7,667 nt of DNA from Nitriliruptoraceae bacterium (GCA_007121975.1 SKJO01000376.1:1-7667), one strand, 5' to 3'. Positions 1 through 6,804 are shown, counted from the first letter of the stretch. Numbers and translations: made by a program. The notes: generated by a model not told the origin, from the letters alone.

Positions 1-1618
1 CGTCCGCCGCACCGGCCGGTTCGTGCTGCTTGCGGCAGGGATCGCGCTGGTGGTCGCCGGGCTGGTCGTCGCAGGGCTGCGGTCCGTCGGGGTCGGCGGG
101 GCCGGCGATGCCGGTTCGCTGACCGGATCGTCCGGCGGCCCCTACGCCATCGAGGCCTGGGCGGCCGCCAACCCCGACCGGGCCGATCGTGACCTCACGG
201 TGCTGCCGCTGCTCGAGGAGCACGCCTGTCCGTTCGCCGACGAGCGTCAGGGCGCAGGGGTGCGGTGCGCGACCCTGGTGGTCCCCGCCGACCGGCACGC
301 GGACCTGCCCCCCGCCGTGCTCGGCCCCGACGACGTCGTCGAGCTCGCGGTCGGGATCATCCCCGCCCGCGGCGGCGACGCGCGAGCGGACCCGATCCTG
401 TATCTCGAGGGTGGTCCGGGCGGCGCGTCGGTGGCCTGGTTCGACCACTGGCAGGACCTCCACCTCGACGTCCTCGAGGATCGCGACCTGATCCTGCTCG
501 ACCAGCGTGGCACCGGCTACTCGACCCCGTCGCTGACCTGTCCGGAACTCGCCGACGCCTTCGACGAGGACCGGGGCCTGCGGCGCTGCCACGACCGGCT
601 GGTGGCCGAGGGCATCGACCTGGCGACGGTGTCCACCCGCGAGCACGCCGCGGACGTCGCCGACCTGCGGGTGGCGCTCGGGATCGAGACCTGGAACCTG
701 TTCGGCATCTCGTATGGCACGCGGGTGGCGCTCGCGGTTCTCGACCGCCATCCCGAGGGCGTGCGCAGCGTGGTGCTCGACTCGGTCTACCCGCCCGAGG
801 TCGACGCGCTGCTCGACCAGGGGCCCAACGGCACCGCTGCCTTCGAGGCACTGTTCGCGGCCTGCGAGGTCGATGCCACCTGCCGCGACCGCGTCGGGGA
901 CCTCGAGGTGACGCTGAGCGACGCGGTCACCCGACTGGACGCCGACCCGCTGCGAGACGGTGGGGTGGAGGTGACAGGCGACGACCTCGTCGACGCGTTG
1001 TTCGACGCGATGTACGACACCGAGGTGATCCCCCTGCTCCCGGCCCTCATCGAGCTTTCGATCACGGACCCCGCGGGGGCTCTGGACGCGCTGCAGGGCG
1101 ACGGGGACGGCGGCGCCTCAGGTGGTGCCCACCGTCCCCAGCGCCGCTCGGGCGTGGTGGCCTACGAGGACTCCGATGGCACCTTCTGGTCGGTCGAGTG
1201 CCGGGAGGAGGCCGCAGTCGTCGACCCGGCGGAGGCCCGGGCCCGCGCCGGGCAGCTGCCGCCGCCCACCGGACCGGCGATGCTCACGGCCGTGGAGGCG
1301 GTGCTCGAGGTCTGCGAGGGCTGGCAGTCGGGCGTGGCCGGGCCCGACGAGCGCGGAGCGGTCGTCAGCGACGTGCCGACCCTGTTGCTGGCCGGCGGGC
1401 TCGACCCGATCACGCCGCCGTGGTGGGCGGAGCTCGCCGCGAGCCGGCTCGAGCGCTCGACCCTGCTGGTGCTGCCGATGGCCGGGCACGGGGTGTTCGA
1501 TGCCGGTGAGTGCCCGCTCGGGCTGCTGCGCAGCTTCCTCGACGACCCGTCCGCCGACCATGCGGTGAGCTGCGCCGCCGACCACGCCACGCCGGCGTTC
1601 GAGTTCGATCTGCCGTGA
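1..1618 (+). CDS. Alpha/beta hydrolase, TAP-like peptidase family (5' end probably cut by window edge)
   Basis: Serine hydrolase of the tripeptidyl aminopeptidase/proline iminopeptidase-like group (alpha/beta hydrolase core plus C-terminal TAP-like segment), probably acting outside the membrane on peptides or small esters; the true substrate cannot be read. Numbering from the GTG at 23: hydrophobic segment residues 1-19, oxyanion-loop motif EGGPGG at 129-134, DQRGTGYS strand-loop, nucleophile elbow GISYGT with Ser230, acid Asp461 in GGLDPITPP, and His489 in AGHGVF. Paired-looking cysteines (ACPF...VRCATLVVP, LTCPEL, CEVDATC, ending in CPLG) fit an exported, disulfide-bonded protein. The reading frame is open to base 2 and encodes VRRTGRF just before the hydrophobic segment. 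That is the positive n-region of a signal peptide or anchor, so GTG 23 is probably internal and the real start lies upstream. There is no lipobox cysteine after the hydrophobic segment. It is followed by a 207-bp gap, so it is probably not co-transcribed with the permease. Confidence 0.88.
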   Translation, partial: VRRTGRFVLLAAGIALVVAGLVVAGLRSVGVGGAGDAGSLTGSSGGPYAIEAWAAANPDRADRDLTVLPLLEEHACPFADERQGAGVRCATLVVPADRHADLPPAVLGPDDVVELAVGIIPARGGDARADPILYLEGGPGGASVAWFDHWQDLHLDVLEDRDLILLDQRGTGYSTPSLTCPELADAFDEDRGLRRCHDRLVAEGIDLATVSTREHAADVADLRVALGIETWNLFGISYGTRVALAVLDRHPEGVRSVVLDSVYPPEVDALLDQGPNGTAAFEALFAACEVDATCRDRVGDLEVTLSDAVTRLDADPLRDGGVEVTGDDLVDALFDAMYDTEVIPLLPALIELSITDPAGALDALQGDGDGGASGGAHRPQRRSGVVAYEDSDGTFWSVECREEAAVVDPAEARARAGQLPPPTGPAMLTAVEAVLEVCEGWQSGVAGPDERGAVVSDVPTLLLAGGLDPITPPWWAELAASRLERSTLLVLPMAGHGVFDAGECPLGLLRSFLDDPSADHAVSCAADHATPAFEFDLP

Positions 1619-1622
1619 GGCA

Positions 1623-1654
1623 CCGTGCCGCCGTGCAGCCGTGCCGCCGTGCCG
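1623..1654. repeat. 8-bp tandem repeat, four copies of CCGTGCCG
   Basis: Four head-to-tail units begin at 1623, 1631, 1639 and 1647. Three are exactly CCGTGCCG and the second is CCGTGCAG. A CCGCCG tail follows. The repeat starts 4 bp after the hydrolase stop codon. It looks like a short simple-sequence expansion outside the coding region; no function is evident. Confidence 0.75.
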
Positions 1655-1671
1655 CCGCCGCTCGGGTCGGA

Positions 1672-1694
1672 TGGTCGGGAAGGGTTTCCCACCA
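1672..1694 (+). terminator. Candidate terminator hairpin after the hydrolase gene
   Basis: TGGT-c-GGGAA pairs with TTCCC-ACCA around a gggt loop, giving nine base pairs with one bulged C (1676). It begins 54 nt after the hydrolase stop. No U-tract follows, which is common for actinobacterial terminators but weakens the call. Confidence 0.42.
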
Positions 1695-1730
1695 CCGGGG
1701 CGTTGCACCGCCCGGATGACCCGTCGCGAC

Positions 1731-1810
1731 AACCCGCCGATCACGGCCGACCGCTGCTGATCACGGCCGACCGCTGCTGATCACCGCTGATTCCCGCCGA
1801 TCACTGCTGA
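1731..1810. repeat. Decameric repeat array, eight 10-bp units with GATCAC every 20 bp
   Basis: The 80 bp divide cleanly into eight 10-mers that all end in GA. In order they are aacccgccga, tcacggccga, ccgctgctga, tcacggccga, ccgctgctga, tcaccgctga, ttcccgccga, tcactgctga. Units 2-3 and 4-5 form an exact 20-bp duplication. GATCAC recurs at 1739, 1759, 1779 and 1799, exactly 20 bp apart. The array stops 3 bp before the permease's Shine-Dalgarno-like GGAG (1814-1817), so it occupies the promoter/leader position. It could be a binding array on one face of the helix or only a minisatellite; the sequence does not decide. Confidence 0.8.
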
Positions 1811-1825
1811 GCCCGGAGCCGACCT

Positions 1826-3637
1826 GTGGATGCCCTGACCACCGACATGCTGCTCGTGCTCGCCCTGCTCGGGATCACCGTGCTGCTGTTCGTCACCGAG
1901 ATCGTACGCATCGACGTGGCCGCCATCCTGGTGATGGTGACCGTGGGCCTGCTCGGCCTGGTCCCGGCCGGCGAGGTGTTCGCCGGGTTCTCGTCCAACG
2001 CGGTCGTGTCGATCATCGCGGTGATGATCCTGGGCTCGGCGCTGGACCGGGTCGGGGTGATGCGCTCGGTCGCCGCGTTCCTGCTGCGCATCGGCGGGGT
2101 GGCCGAACGGCGCATCCTGGCCCTGATCTCGGGTGCGGTCGGGCTGATCAGCGCGTTCATGCAGAACATCGGCGCGGCGGCGCTGTTCCTGCCGGTGGTC
2201 GAGCGCATCGGCGAGCGCACCAAGCTGCCCGTCTCCCGCCTGCTGATGCCGATGGGCTTCGCCGCCATCCTCGGGGGGACCCTGACGCTGGTCGCCTCCG
2301 GCCCGCTGATCCTGCTCAACGACCTGCTCGCCTCGACCGCGTCCAACCTCGACATCGACCTCGAGCCCTACGGGCTGTTCGCTCCCACCCCGGTCGGGCT
2401 CGCCCTGCTGGCCTCCGGGATCCTGCTGTTCGTGGTGGCCGGGCGGTGGCTGCTGCCCAGCGTCACCCCGGACGCTGCGGGGGAGACCGCGCTCGATGAC
2501 GTCGCCGCCACGTATGGACTGCACCGCAGCATGCGTGCGGTGCGCGTGCCGGCCGACAGCCCGCTCGCGGGTCGTGACGTGGAGACGGTCGAGGCCGACA
2601 CCCCCGCCGTCCTGCTCGCCGCCGTCGCCGACGCCGACGGACCACGGCTCGCGCCGGCTCGCGAGGAGCAGGTCGGTGCCGGCTGGGTGCTCGGGCTGGT
2701 CGGAGACGACGACGAGGTGGGCCGCTTCGTGGCCGAGAACGCGTTGGACGTCGAGGTGGAGGACCCCTTCGGGCCCCTGCGCGACGAGGAGCAGACCGGG
2801 CTCGCCGAGGTGGTGGTGCGCCCGGGCAGCGCGGCGGTCGGCAAGCGCGTCCGCGACCTGCGGCTGCGACTGCGGCACGGGGTCACCCTGCTGGCGCTGC
2901 ACCGCGGTGGCGAGGTCGTCACCGCGAACCTGCGCGAGCGGGAGCTGGTGGGGGGCGAGGTGCTGATCGTGTTCGGAACCCGGGAGCGGCTGGGCGCGCT
3001 GGCCGAGGAGCCATCGTTCGTGCTGCTGACCGATGTGCCCACCGACACCCCACGCACCGGCAAGCGCTGGTGGGCGTTGGGCGCGTTCGTGCTGGCCATC
3101 GGCCTGGTGATGCTCACCGACCTGCAGCTGTCGCTGGCGCTGATGACCGGCGCGGTCGTGGTGCTGCTCGCCGGGGTGCTGACCCCCGACGAGGCCTACC
3201 GGTCGGTGTCGTGGAAGACCGTGTTCCTGCTCGCGGCGCTGATCCCGCTCGGCCGGGCGGTCGAGGACTCGGGCACGGCCGCATGGATCGCCGACCAGGT
3301 GATCGCGGCCGCCGGTGGGCTGCCGCCGTGGGGGATGCAGCTGACGATCGCGGTGCTGGCCACGGTGTTCACCCTGGTGGTGTCCAACGTCGGGGCGACG
3401 GTCCTGCTCGTGCCACTGGCCGCGAACGTGGCGATCGGGGTCGGTGCGGACCCGGCGCAGTACGGGCTGATCGTGGCTCTGGCGGCGTCCAACGCCTTCC
3501 TGCTGCCCACCCACCAGGTCAACGCGCTGCTGATGGGCCCGGGCGGCTACCGGGTGGCCGACTACCTGCGCGCGGGGCTGGCGATGACGCTGCTGTTCCT
3601 CGTGGTGCTGGTACCGATGGTGAACCTGACGACCTGA
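1826..3637 (+). CDS. SLC13/DASS-family permease with two RCK_C (TrkA_C) domains
   Basis: Integral membrane transporter of the SLC13 (divalent anion:sodium symporter) family, 603 aa. The order is membrane half 1 (about residues 5-220), RCK_C domain 1 (about 236-308), RCK_C domain 2 (about 328-395), membrane half 2 (about 414-603). This layout is known for SLC13-type permeases such as the sulfate/thiosulfate-linked SAC1-like proteins. The two inverted-repeat halves carry the expected re-entrant motifs: MQNIGAA at 112-118 and SNVGAT at 520-525. The segment LGGTLTLVASGP (149-160) replaces the GTSTN-like loop of classic members. The start is GTG 1826, with GGAG at 1814-1817 placed 8 nt upstream; the protein begins MDALTTDMLLVLALLGI with a membrane helix at once. 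The nearby rhodanese, SulP and persulfide dioxygenase-like genes make sulfate, sulfite or thiosulfate the likeliest substrates, but dicarboxylates cannot be excluded. The RCK_C pair probably senses a ligand or the redox state. Confidence 0.9.
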   Translation: MDALTTDMLLVLALLGITVLLFVTEIVRIDVAAILVMVTVGLLGLVPAGEVFAGFSSNAVVSIIAVMILGSALDRVGVMRSVAAFLLRIGGVAERRILALISGAVGLISAFMQNIGAAALFLPVVERIGERTKLPVSRLLMPMGFAAILGGTLTLVASGPLILLNDLLASTASNLDIDLEPYGLFAPTPVGLALLASGILLFVVAGRWLLPSVTPDAAGETALDDVAATYGLHRSMRAVRVPADSPLAGRDVETVEADTPAVLLAAVADADGPRLAPAREEQVGAGWVLGLVGDDDEVGRFVAENALDVEVEDPFGPLRDEEQTGLAEVVVRPGSAAVGKRVRDLRLRLRHGVTLLALHRGGEVVTANLRERELVGGEVLIVFGTRERLGALAEEPSFVLLTDVPTDTPRTGKRWWALGAFVLAIGLVMLTDLQLSLALMTGAVVVLLAGVLTPDEAYRSVSWKTVFLLAALIPLGRAVEDSGTAAWIADQVIAAAGGLPPWGMQLTIAVLATVFTLVVSNVGATVLLVPLAANVAIGVGADPAQYGLIVALAASNAFLLPTHQVNALLMGPGGYRVADYLRAGLAMTLLFLVVLVPMVNLTT

Positions 3638-3683
3638 CCGCCCGCTCCCGCCCGTGCGGACAGGCGCGGTGCGTAGGCTGGGC

Positions 3684-3701
3684 AGGAGGTGACCGAGGAG
3701 G
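3684..3701 (+). promoter_or_regulatory. Doubled Shine-Dalgarno before the methyltransferase
   Basis: AGGAGGTGA (3684-3692) is a near-perfect anti-SD match, but it lies 15 nt before ATG 3708. GAGGAGG (3695-3701) follows at the ideal 6-nt spacing. The second site fixes the start at 3708. A -10-like TAGGCT at 3674-3679 has no acceptable -35 partner 16-18 bp upstream, so a separate promoter is only possible, not shown. Confidence 0.7.
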
Positions 3702-3707
3702 CTTGCG

Positions 3708-4316
3708 ATGGACGCCCGCGGGTGGGACGAGCGCTACGAGCAGCGCGAGCTGGTGTGGTCGGCCGAGCCCAACGTGTTCGTCGCCCGGGAGGTGGCCGAT
3801 CTGCCGCCGGGTCGGGCGCTGGATCTGGCCGCCGGTGAGGGTCGCAACGCGATCTGGCTCGCCGAGCAGGGCCATGACGTCGAGGCGGTGGAGTTCTCCG
3901 CGGTCGCCATCGACAAGGGCCGCGCCATCGCTGCCAGCCGTGGGGTGCGGGTGCGCTGGACGCTGGCCGATCTGACCACCACGCCGGCGCTCGCGCCGGC
4001 CGACCTCGTCGTGCTCGCCTACCTGCAGCTGCCCCGTGAGCAGCTCGCACCGATCCACCGCTGGGCGGCGGGGCTGGTCGCGCCGGGAGGCACCCTGCTG
4101 GTGGTCGCCCATGCGCGGGCCAACCTCGAGCGGGGCGTTGGAGGCCCCCCCGATCCGGCACTCTGCCCGACGGTCGACGAGGTGCTCGCCGACCTTGACG
4201 GCAACGGGTTGCTGGTGCACGCTGCCGCCGAGGTCGACCGCGAGGTCGCGACCGACGAGGGGCCCCGGATGGCCGTCGACTTGCTGGTGCGGGCCACCCG
4301 GCCGTTCGGGGGCTGA
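3708..4316 (+). CDS. Class I SAM-dependent methyltransferase, TehB/UbiG-like small type
   Basis: Small cytosolic methyltransferase of 202 aa that would transfer a methyl group from S-adenosylmethionine to an unidentified acceptor. The N-terminal WDERY (6-10) is typical of TehB- and thiopurine-methyltransferase-like proteins. Motif I is DLAAGEGRNA at 39-48 (the glycine loop that holds SAM). The acidic residue ending strand beta-2 is Glu62 in VEAVEFS (it binds the ribose hydroxyls). Motif III/IV is ADLVVLAYLQLP and the post-motif strand is LVAPGGTLLVVAH. There are no membrane or DNA-binding segments. The gene starts 71 nt after the permease stop with a strong ribosome binding site, so it may be read from the same transcript. 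It ends only 6 nt before the palindrome of the next promoter. Given the neighbours, methylation of a sulfide, thiol or metalloid oxyanion is an attractive guess, but the sequence does not show it. Many such proteins are only annotated generically. Confidence 0.85.
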   Translation: MDARGWDERYEQRELVWSAEPNVFVAREVADLPPGRALDLAAGEGRNAIWLAEQGHDVEAVEFSAVAIDKGRAIAASRGVRVRWTLADLTTTPALAPADLVVLAYLQLPREQLAPIHRWAAGLVAPGGTLLVVAHARANLERGVGGPPDPALCPTVDEVLADLDGNGLLVHAAAEVDREVATDEGPRMAVDLLVRATRPFGG

Positions 4317-4322
4317 CACCTC

Positions 4323-4351
4323 CGGACGAATTGTCTGGACAATTCGGTCCG
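4323..4351. promoter_or_regulatory. Palindromic operator before the rhodanese gene
   Basis: The core GAATTGTC-TG-GACAATTC (4328-4345) has perfect 8-bp arms around a 2-nt centre. It extends outward with CGGAC (4323-4327) pairing with GTCCG (4347-4351), offset by one extra G at 4346. This AT-rich dyad stands out in very GC-rich surroundings and overlaps the -35 hexamer, so a bound repressor would block RNA polymerase. I do not recognise the regulator family. It is unlike the TACCC/GGGTA type of CsoR/CstR sites. A related copy precedes the MBL gene. Confidence 0.75.
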
Positions 4352-4364
4352 TCGGCGCTACGCT
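4336..4364 (+). promoter_or_regulatory. Sigma70-type promoter of the rhodanese gene
   Basis: A -35 TGGACA (4336-4341) and a -10 TACGCT (4359-4364) are separated by exactly 17 bp. Transcription would start near 4371 and give a leader of about 40 nt to ATG 4412. The -35 lies within the right half of the palindrome. Confidence 0.68.
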
Positions 4365-4400
4365 TCCGAACCAACGGCACACCCAGTCCCCCCGCTGTTT

Positions 4401-4405
4401 GGAGG
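4401..4405 (+). promoter_or_regulatory. Ribosome binding site that sets the rhodanese start
   Basis: GGAGG lies 6 nt before ATG 4412. It rules out the longer in-frame reading from TTG 4331, which would begin inside the operator and upstream of the expected transcription start. Confidence 0.85.
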
Positions 4406-4411
4406 CCGCCG

Positions 4412-4951
4412 ATGTCCGCCACGTTCTGTGTCCGCCCGTCCGACGTCGACCGCGACCGCGTCACGGTCATCGACGTGCGCACGCCCGGTGAGTTCGAGTC
4501 CGTCCACATCCCGGGCGCGAAGAACCTGCCGCTCGACCAGCTCGACGACCACCTCGACACGGTCTCCGAGCACGCCAACGATCGCGAGATCCTGCTCGTC
4601 TGCCGCGGAGGCGCCCGGGCTCACCAGGCGCAGGAGAAGCTGGTCGCCGCCGGACTGCCCGAGCTGCCGATCCTCGAGGGCGGCATGCTCGCCTGGGAGG
4701 CCGAGGGGCTCGACGTCGTTGTCGACCGCATGCGCTGGGACCTCGAGCGTCAGGTGCGGTTCGTCGCGGGCCTGATCGTGCTCAGCGCCATCCTGCTCAG
4801 CTTCGTCTGGCAGCCGGCGATCTTCATCGCCGCGTTCGTCGGCGCCGGGCAGATCTTCGCGGCCGCGACCAACACCTGCGCCATGGGCATGCTGCTCGCC
4901 AAGCTGCCCTACAACCGCCCCCGGACCAGCGCCGAGCCCGTGGCCAGCTGA
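4412..4951 (+). CDS. Membrane-anchored rhodanese, YgaP-like (rhodanese + DUF2892-type tail)
   Basis: Sulfurtransferase of 179 aa that would carry sulfane sulfur as a cysteine persulfide at the inner membrane face. Residues 7-108 form one rhodanese domain: VIDVRTPGEFESVHIPGAKNLP, then the active-site loop CRGGAR with catalytic Cys64, then LEGGMLAWEAEGLDV. Residues 110-179 match the DUF2892-type tail: MRWDLERQVRFVAG, helix 1 (about 117-134), helix 2 (about 137-152), then TNTCAMGMLLAKLPYNRP with Cys156. Length and order match E. coli YgaP (rhodanese plus two helices). Cys156 and Cys6 could act as extra thiol partners; this is inference. It has its own promoter and palindromic operator, and the methyltransferase stop lies 95 bp upstream. 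With the persulfide dioxygenase-like protein downstream, it probably passes or removes sulfane sulfur during sulfide or persulfide stress. YgaP itself has also been linked to cysteine nitrosation, so a broader thiol-stress role is possible. Confidence 0.92.
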   Translation: MSATFCVRPSDVDRDRVTVIDVRTPGEFESVHIPGAKNLPLDQLDDHLDTVSEHANDREILLVCRGGARAHQAQEKLVAAGLPELPILEGGMLAWEAEGLDVVVDRMRWDLERQVRFVAGLIVLSAILLSFVWQPAIFIAAFVGAGQIFAAATNTCAMGMLLAKLPYNRPRTSAEPVAS

Positions 4952-5009
4952 GCCAGGCTCGTCGCCCCACCACCACACCCTCCCAACCGTCGTTGCAGAC
5001 CACCCCCGC

Positions 5010-5051
5010 GAGCCGGGTCGTGGCCGGGCACCCCCGGTCCTGACCCGGCTC
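5010..5051 (+). terminator. Long two-stem hairpin between the rhodanese and SulP genes
   Basis: GAGCCGGGTC (5010-5019) pairs perfectly with GACCCGGCTC (5042-5051). After a 2x2 internal loop (gt/ct), GGCCGGG (5022-5028) pairs with CCCGGTC (5033-5039) through one G-U pair, around a CACC loop. That gives 17 base pairs in 42 nt, 58 nt after the rhodanese stop. No U-tract follows. It probably ends or attenuates the rhodanese transcript, or stabilises its 3' end. A small CGTGG/CCACG dyad follows at 5053-5064. Confidence 0.62.
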
Positions 5052-5112
5052 TCGTGGTTCCACGCTCCGCCGCACCCGCAGCGCCCTGCACGCAACCCCC
5101 GGGGATCCTGCC

Positions 5113-6804
5113 GTGAACGCCCCCACACCGCCATCCACCCCGACGCGGCGCCTTCCGCGGTTCGTCCCGCTCATCGGCTGGATCGCCCGCTCGGACGCCT
5201 CCTCACGACGCGCCGACCTCATCGCCGGGCTCACCGTCGCGGCCATGCTGGTCCCCCAGAGCATGGCCTACGCGGCACTGGCCGGGATGCCTCCCGTGAC
5301 GGGGCTGTACGCCGCCACGGTGCCGCTGGTGGTCTACGCGCTGCTCGGCACCTCCGGGCAGCTGGCCTTCGGGCCGGTCGCGATCGTGGCGCTGCTGACC
5401 GCCTCGACCCTGGCGCCCCTGGCCGACGGCGACCCGGCGAGCTACGCGGCGCTGGCCGGGCTGCTCGCGCTGCTGGTCGGGGCGATCCAGCTGCTGCTCG
5501 GCGTCCTTCGCATCGGCCGGCTCACCTCGATGCTGTCGCACCCGGTGGTCAGTGGGTTCACCTCGGCGGCGGCGATCGTCATCGCCACCAGCCAACTCGA
5601 TCGGCTGCTCGGGGTCGAGATCGGCCGCCCGGAGTCGTGGCTGGAGCGCATCGGCGCGCTGCTCGCCGCACTGCCCGACGCCCACCTGCCGACGGTGGCC
5701 CTCGCCGCCATCTCCATCGCCGTGCTGGTGCTGGGCAAGCGGCTACGCCGGCGCCTGCCGGTGGCGTTGCTGCTGGTCATCGCGGCGACCGCGGCCGTTC
5801 CGCTGCTCGATCTGCAGGCGGTGGGCATCAGCACCATCGGAAGCGTGCCGGCAGGGCTTCCGCGACCGATGCTGCCCGGCGCGCCCCTCGAGGTGGTCGT
5901 GGCGCTGCTGCCCGGCGCGATCGTCATCGCCCTGCTGTCCTACCTCGAGGGCATCAGCGTCGCCCGGGCGATCGCGACCCGGACCCGAGACCGCATCGAC
6001 CCCGACCAGGAGCTGATCGCTTCCGGTGCGGCCAACCTCGCGGCGGGCATCTTCCAGGCCTTCCCGGTCGCCGGCGGCTTCTCGCGCACCGCGGTGAGCC
6101 ACACGGCGGGCGCGCGCACCCCGCTGGCCGGGATGGTCGCCGCCGGGGGAGTGGTGCTCGCGCTGCTGGTGCTGGCCCCGGCGTTCGGCACGCTGCCCCA
6201 GGTCGTGCTCGCCGCGGTCGTCGTGGTCGCGGTGGCCTCGCTCATCGACGTGCACGAGGCCCTCCACGTCAGTCGCATCGAGCCCACCGACGGGTGGGCG
6301 CTGGGGATCACGTTCCTGGCGACCTTGCTGCTCGGGGTGGAGCTGGGCATCGCGGTGGGGATCGCCGCCAGCTTCCTGCTGCTGCTGTGGCGGGTCGGTG
6401 GGCTGCGCCTCGAGGCCCAGCACGTGCCCGGGGTGGACCTGCTCGCGGTCGACGGCGACCTGCTGCCCGCCAGCGGGGTGCGGCTGCTCGACGCGATCGA
6501 CGAGCATCTCGCCGCCGATCCGGCTCCGCTGCTGGTGCTCGATCTCACCGCGGTGCCGACTGCGGACGCCACCGGGGTGCAGGCGCTGCTGTCGGCCGAT
6601 GCGGCCTGCCGGGCCGCGGGGGTGACCCTGCACCTGGCGGGTGCTCGCGAGGGCGTCACCGAGCCGCTACGGCGCGGTGGACTGCTGGTGGGCTTCCGTG
6701 ACCGTGTGCACCTCGATCCGGCGACGGCGATGGCCTGCCTGGCCGCGTCCCCCAGCGCGCCGTGCCGGCTGCGCGACGTCGACACCGTGGCGGGGCCGGT
6801 CTAG
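5113..6804 (+). CDS. SulP-family anion transporter with STAS domain
   Basis: Inner-membrane transporter of 563 aa, the usual bacterial SulP length. SulP proteins move sulfate, bicarbonate or other small anions, usually coupled to Na+ or H+. Visible signatures are the N-terminal cytoplasmic stretch RRADLIAGLTVAAML, VPQSMAYAALAGMPPVTGLYA from residue 47, SGQLAFGPVAIVALL, SHPVVSGFTSAAAI, and FPVAGGFSRTAVSHTAGARTPLAGM from residue 317. The membrane part ends near 430. A STAS domain (about 437-545) follows, with LDLTAVPTADATGVQALL from 476; Thr487 lies in the region that carries the phospho-acceptor in anti-sigma antagonist relatives. The start is GTG 5113 with GGGGA at 5101-5105, a modest ribosome binding site. 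Sulfate or sulfite is favoured by the neighbours, but bicarbonate (BicA-type) cannot be excluded because no carbonic anhydrase or other deciding gene is in view. The hairpin upstream may uncouple it from the rhodanese transcript, and I see no clear promoter in the gap. Confidence 0.93.
   Translation: MNAPTPPSTPTRRLPRFVPLIGWIARSDASSRRADLIAGLTVAAMLVPQSMAYAALAGMPPVTGLYAATVPLVVYALLGTSGQLAFGPVAIVALLTASTLAPLADGDPASYAALAGLLALLVGAIQLLLGVLRIGRLTSMLSHPVVSGFTSAAAIVIATSQLDRLLGVEIGRPESWLERIGALLAALPDAHLPTVALAAISIAVLVLGKRLRRRLPVALLLVIAATAAVPLLDLQAVGISTIGSVPAGLPRPMLPGAPLEVVVALLPGAIVIALLSYLEGISVARAIATRTRDRIDPDQELIASGAANLAAGIFQAFPVAGGFSRTAVSHTAGARTPLAGMVAAGGVVLALLVLAPAFGTLPQVVLAAVVVVAVASLIDVHEALHVSRIEPTDGWALGITFLATLLLGVELGIAVGIAASFLLLLWRVGGLRLEAQHVPGVDLLAVDGDLLPASGVRLLDAIDEHLAADPAPLLVLDLTAVPTADATGVQALLSADAACRAAGVTLHLAGAREGVTEPLRRGGLLVGFRDRVHLDPATAMACLAASPSAPCRLRDVDTVAGPV

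Noticed and set aside
265..1509. Plus-strand open frame of 414 codons within the hydrolase
   Set aside because: Arg/Gly/Pro/Ala-only composition; it is a shifted-frame shadow of a gene with a complete catalytic triad.
1731..1810. CRISPR array or plasmid replication iterons
   Set aside because: Units are 10 bp with no spacers, so it is not CRISPR. No replication initiator gene is nearby, so an origin is not supported.
1781..3514. Long minus-strand open frame (577 codons) opposite the SLC13 permease
   Set aside because: Its product is rich in Q, H, R, D and G with no domain, helix or start signal, as expected for the mirror frame of a GC-rich gene. The + strand frame has clear family motifs.
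3657..3679. Separate promoter for the methyltransferase (CGGACA and TAGGCT)
   Set aside because: The two hexamers are only 11 bp apart, too close for a sigma70 promoter. The CGGACA half also matches the operator poorly (7/14), so I do not count it as a third operator copy.
4328..4345. CsoR/CstR-type sulfide operator
   Set aside because: Known CstR-type sites carry TACCC...GGGTA arms; this site does not, so assigning that family would be unsupported.
4331..4411. Longer rhodanese form starting at TTG 4331
   Set aside because: It would start inside the palindrome and upstream of the predicted transcript start, lacks a ribosome binding site, and adds no rhodanese sequence. ATG 4412 has GGAGG at 6 nt.
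5637..6701. Plus-strand 354-codon frame inside the SulP gene
   Set aside because: Low-complexity R/G/A product with no ribosome binding site, overlapping conserved SulP and STAS motifs.
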